From an uncultured Oscillospiraceae bacterium (GTDB lineage Bacteria > Bacillota > Clostridia > Oscillospirales > Acutalibacteraceae): DNA of 9,031 nt. Positions 6,365 to 9,031 of this stretch are shown one piece after another. The translations under genes and the position numbers were made by a program. The stretch is from contig URQJ01000072.1 of the NCBI GenBank assembly GCA_900549945.1, positions 1 to 9,031 on the forward strand, read 5' to 3'. The notes under the pieces are model-generated. The model was not told the DNA's origin and ran no database searches. It worked only from the letters and a program-made list of their open reading frames with translations. Positions within the stretch are counted from its first letter, which is position 1; the number at the start of each line of letters is the position of its first letter.

Positions 6365-7660
6365 ATGTACAGGAAAGACCAGATCGCCCTGACGCCGCCG
6401 CTCGGCTGGAACAGCTGGGATTGCTACGGCCCCGCCGTCAACGAGGAACAGCTGCTCGGCAACGCGCAGTATATGGCGGATCATTTGAAGGCGCACGGCT
6501 GGGAATACGTCGTGTGCGACATCCAGTGGTATGAGCCGGAGGCCGGCAAGCACCACTGGGAATACAACCGCTTCGCGCAGCTCTGCCTCGATGAAAACGG
6601 GCGCGCGGTTCCGGACCCGGTCCGGTTCCCGTCCGCGGCGAACGGCGCGGGCTTTAAGCCGATCGCCGATAAGATCCACGCGATGGGACTCAAGTTCGGC
6701 ATCCACATCATGCGCGGCGTGCCGCGCCTCGCCGTGCACAACCGCATGACGGTGAAGGGCACGGAGATTTCCTGCCACGAGATCGCGCACCGCAGCTCGA
6801 TCTGCGCGTGGAACACCGATATGTACGGTATCGACGCCGACAAGCCGGGCGCGCAGGCGTATTACGATTCGATCTTCGAGCTGTATGCTGGCTGGGGCGT
6901 CGATTACGTCAAGGTAGACGACATCTGCAACGTGAAGGCGACGCCGCTTGAGGAATACTCGGCGCGCCGCGAGATCGAGATGATCCGCACGGCGATCGAC
7001 CGCTGCGGCCGCGGCATGGTGCTCAGTCTTTCGCCCGGCCCGGCCGTTATCAGCGAGGCGTGGCACATGGCAAAGCACGCCAACATGTGGCGTATCACCG
7101 ACGATTTCTGGGACAACTGGCCGTCTTTGCTCGAGATGTTCTGGCGCTGCGAGGTCTGGCAGGCGCACGTGAAGCCCGGCCAGTATCCGGACTGCGACAT
7201 GCTGCCGCTCGGCCGCATCGCCATTACGGCGGACGGCAGGGGCCACTACACGAATTTCACGAAGCCGGAGCAGATCGCGCTGATGTCGCTCTGGGGCATC
7301 TTCCGCGCGCCGCTGATTATGGGCGGTGAAATGCGGGACAACGACGCGTTTACGCTTTCGCTTTTGACAAACGACGAGATGCTGCGCCTGAACCAGCACG
7401 GCGGCACACCGCTGCAGCTTTTCCGCGATGCGGGGAAGGCCGCGTGGCTGAACTTTGTGGGCGATGTGCCGTATATTGCGCTGTTCAACCTCAGCGAAGC
7501 GCCGGCGAGCATATCTGCCGATCTTACAGAGCTTCTCGGCGATGCGGCGTATACCGCCGAAGAGCTTTGGACGAAAACGGCGTGCCGCGCGCAGGGGACG
7601 ATCTCGGCGGAGATCGAGCCGCACGGCGCGCGGCTTTACAAGCTGACGAAGGAGGAATAA
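6365..7660 (+). CDS. GH27 glycosidase, probable intracellular beta-L-arabinopyranosidase (alpha-galactosidase family)
   Basis: The 431-residue protein is a GH27 retaining glycosidase. The catalytic (beta/alpha)8 barrel spans ~9-330 and opens with TPPLGWNSWD (10-19). D185 in YVKVD is the expected nucleophile and D247 in WRITDDFWDNW the acid/base. A C-terminal beta-sandwich covers ~335-428. There is no signal peptide, so it should act in the cytoplasm on imported glycosides. GH27 contains mainly alpha-galactosidases but also beta-L-arabinopyranosidases. Alpha-galactosidases carry two Asp in the CxDDxW strand to bind the sugar; here the strand is CDIQW, with Ile53 replacing the second. As I recall, Ile at this site marks the Geobacillus arabinopyranosidase Abp. 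With araD following at once and an AraR-like operator upstream, arabinose release is the better guess. GGGAGGAA at 6352-6359 sets the start. Family sure; specificity inferred. Confidence 0.9.
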   Translation: MYRKDQIALTPPLGWNSWDCYGPAVNEEQLLGNAQYMADHLKAHGWEYVVCDIQWYEPEAGKHHWEYNRFAQLCLDENGRAVPDPVRFPSAANGAGFKPIADKIHAMGLKFGIHIMRGVPRLAVHNRMTVKGTEISCHEIAHRSSICAWNTDMYGIDADKPGAQAYYDSIFELYAGWGVDYVKVDDICNVKATPLEEYSARREIEMIRTAIDRCGRGMVLSLSPGPAVISEAWHMAKHANMWRITDDFWDNWPSLLEMFWRCEVWQAHVKPGQYPDCDMLPLGRIAITADGRGHYTNFTKPEQIALMSLWGIFRAPLIMGGEMRDNDAFTLSLLTNDEMLRLNQHGGTPLQLFRDAGKAAWLNFVGDVPYIALFNLSEAPASISADLTELLGDAAYTAEELWTKTACRAQGTISAEIEPHGARLYKLTKEE

Positions 7661-7663
7661 GCG

Positions 7664-8359
7664 ATGCTTGAAGCGCTCAAGGAACAGGTGTATAAGGCGA
7701 ATATGCTTCTGCCTGCACACCATCTCATCACATTCACATGGGGCAATGTCAGCGGTATCGACCGCGAGAGCGGTATCATGGCGATCAAGCCGAGCGGCGT
7801 CGAATACGACGTGCTGCGCCCGGAGGACATCGTGCTCGTCGATATCCGCACAGGAAAGACGGTGGAGGGGAATTTGAACCCCTCGTCCGACACGCCGACG
7901 CATGCGGAGCTCTACAAGGCATTCCCGAATATCGGCGGCGTGGTGCACACGCACAGCCGCTGGGCGACGGTGTTCAGCCAGTCCGGGCGGGGGATCCCCG
8001 CGCTCGGCACGACGCACGGCGACTACTTTTACGGGGAGATCCCCTGCACACGGAAGATGACGCCTGCGGAGATCGGCGGCGAATACGAGAAGGAGACCGG
8101 CGCGGTCATCATCGAGACGTTCCGGGACAAGTCGCCGGACGACATTCCGGCGGTGCTCGTTCACAGCCACGGACCGTTCACATGGGGCACCGACCCGATG
8201 AACGCGGTGCACAATGCGGTCGTTCTCGAGGAGCTGGCCTTTATGGCGTGGCACAACCTGATGATGAACCCCGCGATCGAGCCGATGCAGCAGGCGCTGC
8301 TCGACAAGCACTACCTGAGAAAGCACGGCGCGAACGCGTATTACGGGCAGAAAAAGTAA
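7664..8359 (+). CDS. araD: L-ribulose-5-phosphate 4-epimerase
   Basis: AraD converts L-ribulose 5-phosphate to D-xylulose 5-phosphate, the last step bringing L-arabinose into the pentose phosphate pathway. The 231 residues equal the length of Escherichia coli AraD, and the sequence follows it closely from end to end. Zinc ligands are H95 and H97 (VHTHSRW) and H169 (VHSHGPF). The catalytic D120 lies in THGDYFYG and the C-terminal Tyr in NAYYGQ. TWGNVS and KPSGVEY form the phosphate-binding part. The full set of epimerase residues separates it from the related class II aldolases such as fuculose-phosphate aldolase. GGAGGAA at 7651-7657 lies within the end of the GH27 gene and the gap is three bases, indicating translational coupling. 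araA and araB are not in the window and must lie elsewhere. Confidence 0.96.
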   Translation: MLEALKEQVYKANMLLPAHHLITFTWGNVSGIDRESGIMAIKPSGVEYDVLRPEDIVLVDIRTGKTVEGNLNPSSDTPTHAELYKAFPNIGGVVHTHSRWATVFSQSGRGIPALGTTHGDYFYGEIPCTRKMTPAEIGGEYEKETGAVIIETFRDKSPDDIPAVLVHSHGPFTWGTDPMNAVHNAVVLEELAFMAWHNLMMNPAIEPMQQALLDKHYLRKHGANAYYGQKK

Positions 8360-8403
8360 AAGCAGCGATGCGGCCGCCGGGGGAAGCGCCTCCGGCGGCT
8401 TTT
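8358..8403 (+). terminator. Hairpin terminator after araD
   Basis: GCCGCCGGGGG at 8373-8383 pairs with CCTCCGGCGGC at 8389-8399, with one G-U pair and a five-base loop AAGCG. Four Ts follow at 8400-8403. A matching AAAAGC at 8358-8363 could extend pairing with GCTTTT at 8398-8403. The T-run is short, so some readthrough into the next gene is possible. Confidence 0.75.
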
Positions 8404-8469
8404 GCGTGCAGAGGGGAGAGGACGACCCGAAAGCGGCGTTTTGCGGTGCGGAAGGGCGCATTTGCGGGC

Positions 8470-8498
8470 TTTACAGAAAAGCAGCGTTCTGCTATAAT
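8470..8498 (+). promoter_or_regulatory. Promoter of the MocR-type regulator
   Basis: TTTACA at 8470-8475 and TATAAT at 8493-8498 are separated by the ideal 17 bases. Transcription should begin near 8505, leaving a leader of about 60 bases. The region between the araD terminator and this promoter (8404-8469) shows no gene. Confidence 0.85.
8480..8493. promoter_or_regulatory. Perfect dyad in the promoter spacer, possible operator
   Basis: AGCAG at 8480-8484 and CTGCT at 8489-8493 form a perfect inverted repeat around CGTT, between the -35 and -10. Regulators of the GntR superfamily often repress their own promoter, so this is a candidate site for the gene that follows. A short dyad can arise by chance, and MocR proteins often use direct repeats. 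Confidence 0.35.
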
Positions 8499-8564
8499 AA
8501 ATCTGAACTGCTTTGATCCGTTGGTTTCAGTGAAGCGGAAAGGGCCAGAAAGGGAGGGCGGTGC

Positions 8565-9031
8565 ATGCTGACCTATTCATTTGAAAACCTCGGCGGCGAG
8601 AAGCTCTACATCCACCTGTACCGGTGCATCCGAGACGACATCGTTTCGGGCGAGATTGCGCCCGGCACGAGGCTGCCCTCGAAGCGCAGCTTTGCGGAAA
8701 ACCTCGGCGTCAGCGTGATCACCGTGGAAAACGCATATGCGCAGCTGATTTCGGAAGGCTATCTGTATGCCGTGCCGAAAAAGGGCTTCTTTGCCGCGGC
8801 GCTGGAGCGCGGCCCCGTGCGGGAGCGGCTGGCCGCGCCCTCGGCGATAAAGCCGGAAGCGCCGAAATACTTCGCCGACTTTTCGAGCAACCGCACCGAC
8901 CCGGAAAACTTCCCGTTTGCCACATGGGCGCGGCTGATGCGCGGAACGATCTCCGCGCAGAATGCCGAGCTGATGGCGAACGCGCCGTGCGGCGGCGTTT
9001 TGGCGCTGCGCGAGGCGATCGCGGCGCACCT
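8565..9031 (+). CDS. MocR-type GntR-family transcriptional regulator, 3' end cut by the window
   Basis: The first 155 residues are present, and the frame stays open to the window end. Residues ~11-78 form a GntR winged helix-turn-helix: GEKLYIHLYRCIRDDIVSGE, then PGTRLPSKRSFAENLGVS, VENAYAQLISEGYL, and a wing ending KKGFFAA. From ~102 the sequence fits the start of the fold-type I aminotransferase-like domain of MocR proteins (FPFATWARLMR, GGVLALREAIAAH). Full members are ~450-480 residues, bind PLP and control genes for vitamin B6, GABA or amino acid metabolism. The PLP lysine lies beyond the window. AGGGAGG at 8551-8557 is seven bases before the ATG. It has its own promoter and follows a terminator, so a link with araD is not implied. 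Its target cannot be told from here. Confidence 0.9.
   Translation, partial: MLTYSFENLGGEKLYIHLYRCIRDDIVSGEIAPGTRLPSKRSFAENLGVSVITVENAYAQLISEGYLYAVPKKGFFAAALERGPVRERLAAPSAIKPEAPKYFADFSSNRTDPENFPFATWARLMRGTISAQNAELMANAPCGGVLALREAIAAH

Noticed and set aside
6086..8461. A 791-codon open frame on the minus strand opposite the GH27 gene and araD.
   Set aside because: Same cause. It spans two clear + strand genes, a promoter and two terminators, and its product has no family likeness.
8577..9029. A minus-strand open frame at the right end of the window.
   Set aside because: The + strand frame from 8565 encodes a clear GntR/MocR regulator through the same bases; it is easily missed because it runs off the window end.

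Overview
The window is a high-GC chromosomal segment with consensus housekeeping promoters (TTGACA/TATAAT), strong GGAGG-type ribosome binding sites and U-tract terminators. The gene content is an ANTAR-domain regulator, an intracellular GH27 glycosidase, AraD and a MocR-type GntR regulator. Together these suggest a Firmicute, most likely a high-GC gut clostridium of the Oscillospiraceae/Ruminococcaceae type. That placement is inferred from content and style, not from a marker gene. All genes that I accept are on the + strand. I see no rRNA, tRNA, CRISPR array or insertion sequence.

Positions 1-6211 look like one transcription unit. A near-perfect promoter with an A-rich upstream element (67-112) precedes a structured leader. 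Three genes follow: an ANTAR-type regulator (210-785), carA (950-2020), and one continuous frame (2106-6155) that joins a complete carbamoyl-phosphate synthase large subunit (CarB) to a complete diaminopimelate epimerase (DapF). I found no terminator or convincing promoter between these genes, and a strong intrinsic terminator closes the unit at 6170-6211. CarA and CarB together make carbamoyl phosphate from glutamine, bicarbonate and ATP for pyrimidines and arginine. DapF makes meso-diaminopimelate for peptidoglycan and lysine.

Positions 6307-8403 form a small sugar-catabolic operon with its own promoter: a cytoplasmic GH27 enzyme (6365-7660), then araD (7664-8359) three bases later, then a hairpin terminator. 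GH27 proteins are usually called alpha-galactosidases. Three clues point instead to beta-L-arabinopyranosidase: coupling to araD, an Ile where alpha-galactosidases carry a substrate-binding Asp, and an AraR-like operator inside the promoter. The enzyme would release L-arabinose, and AraD would perform the last step into the pentose phosphate pathway.

From 8470 a separate promoter, with a perfect dyad in its spacer, drives a MocR-type regulator that starts at 8565 and is cut by the window end.

The observations most worth a second look are the CarB-DapF fusion, with what may be the fossil start site of dapF at the joint; the ANTAR gene leading a carAB operon; and the probable arabinopyranosidase operon with its AraR-like site.
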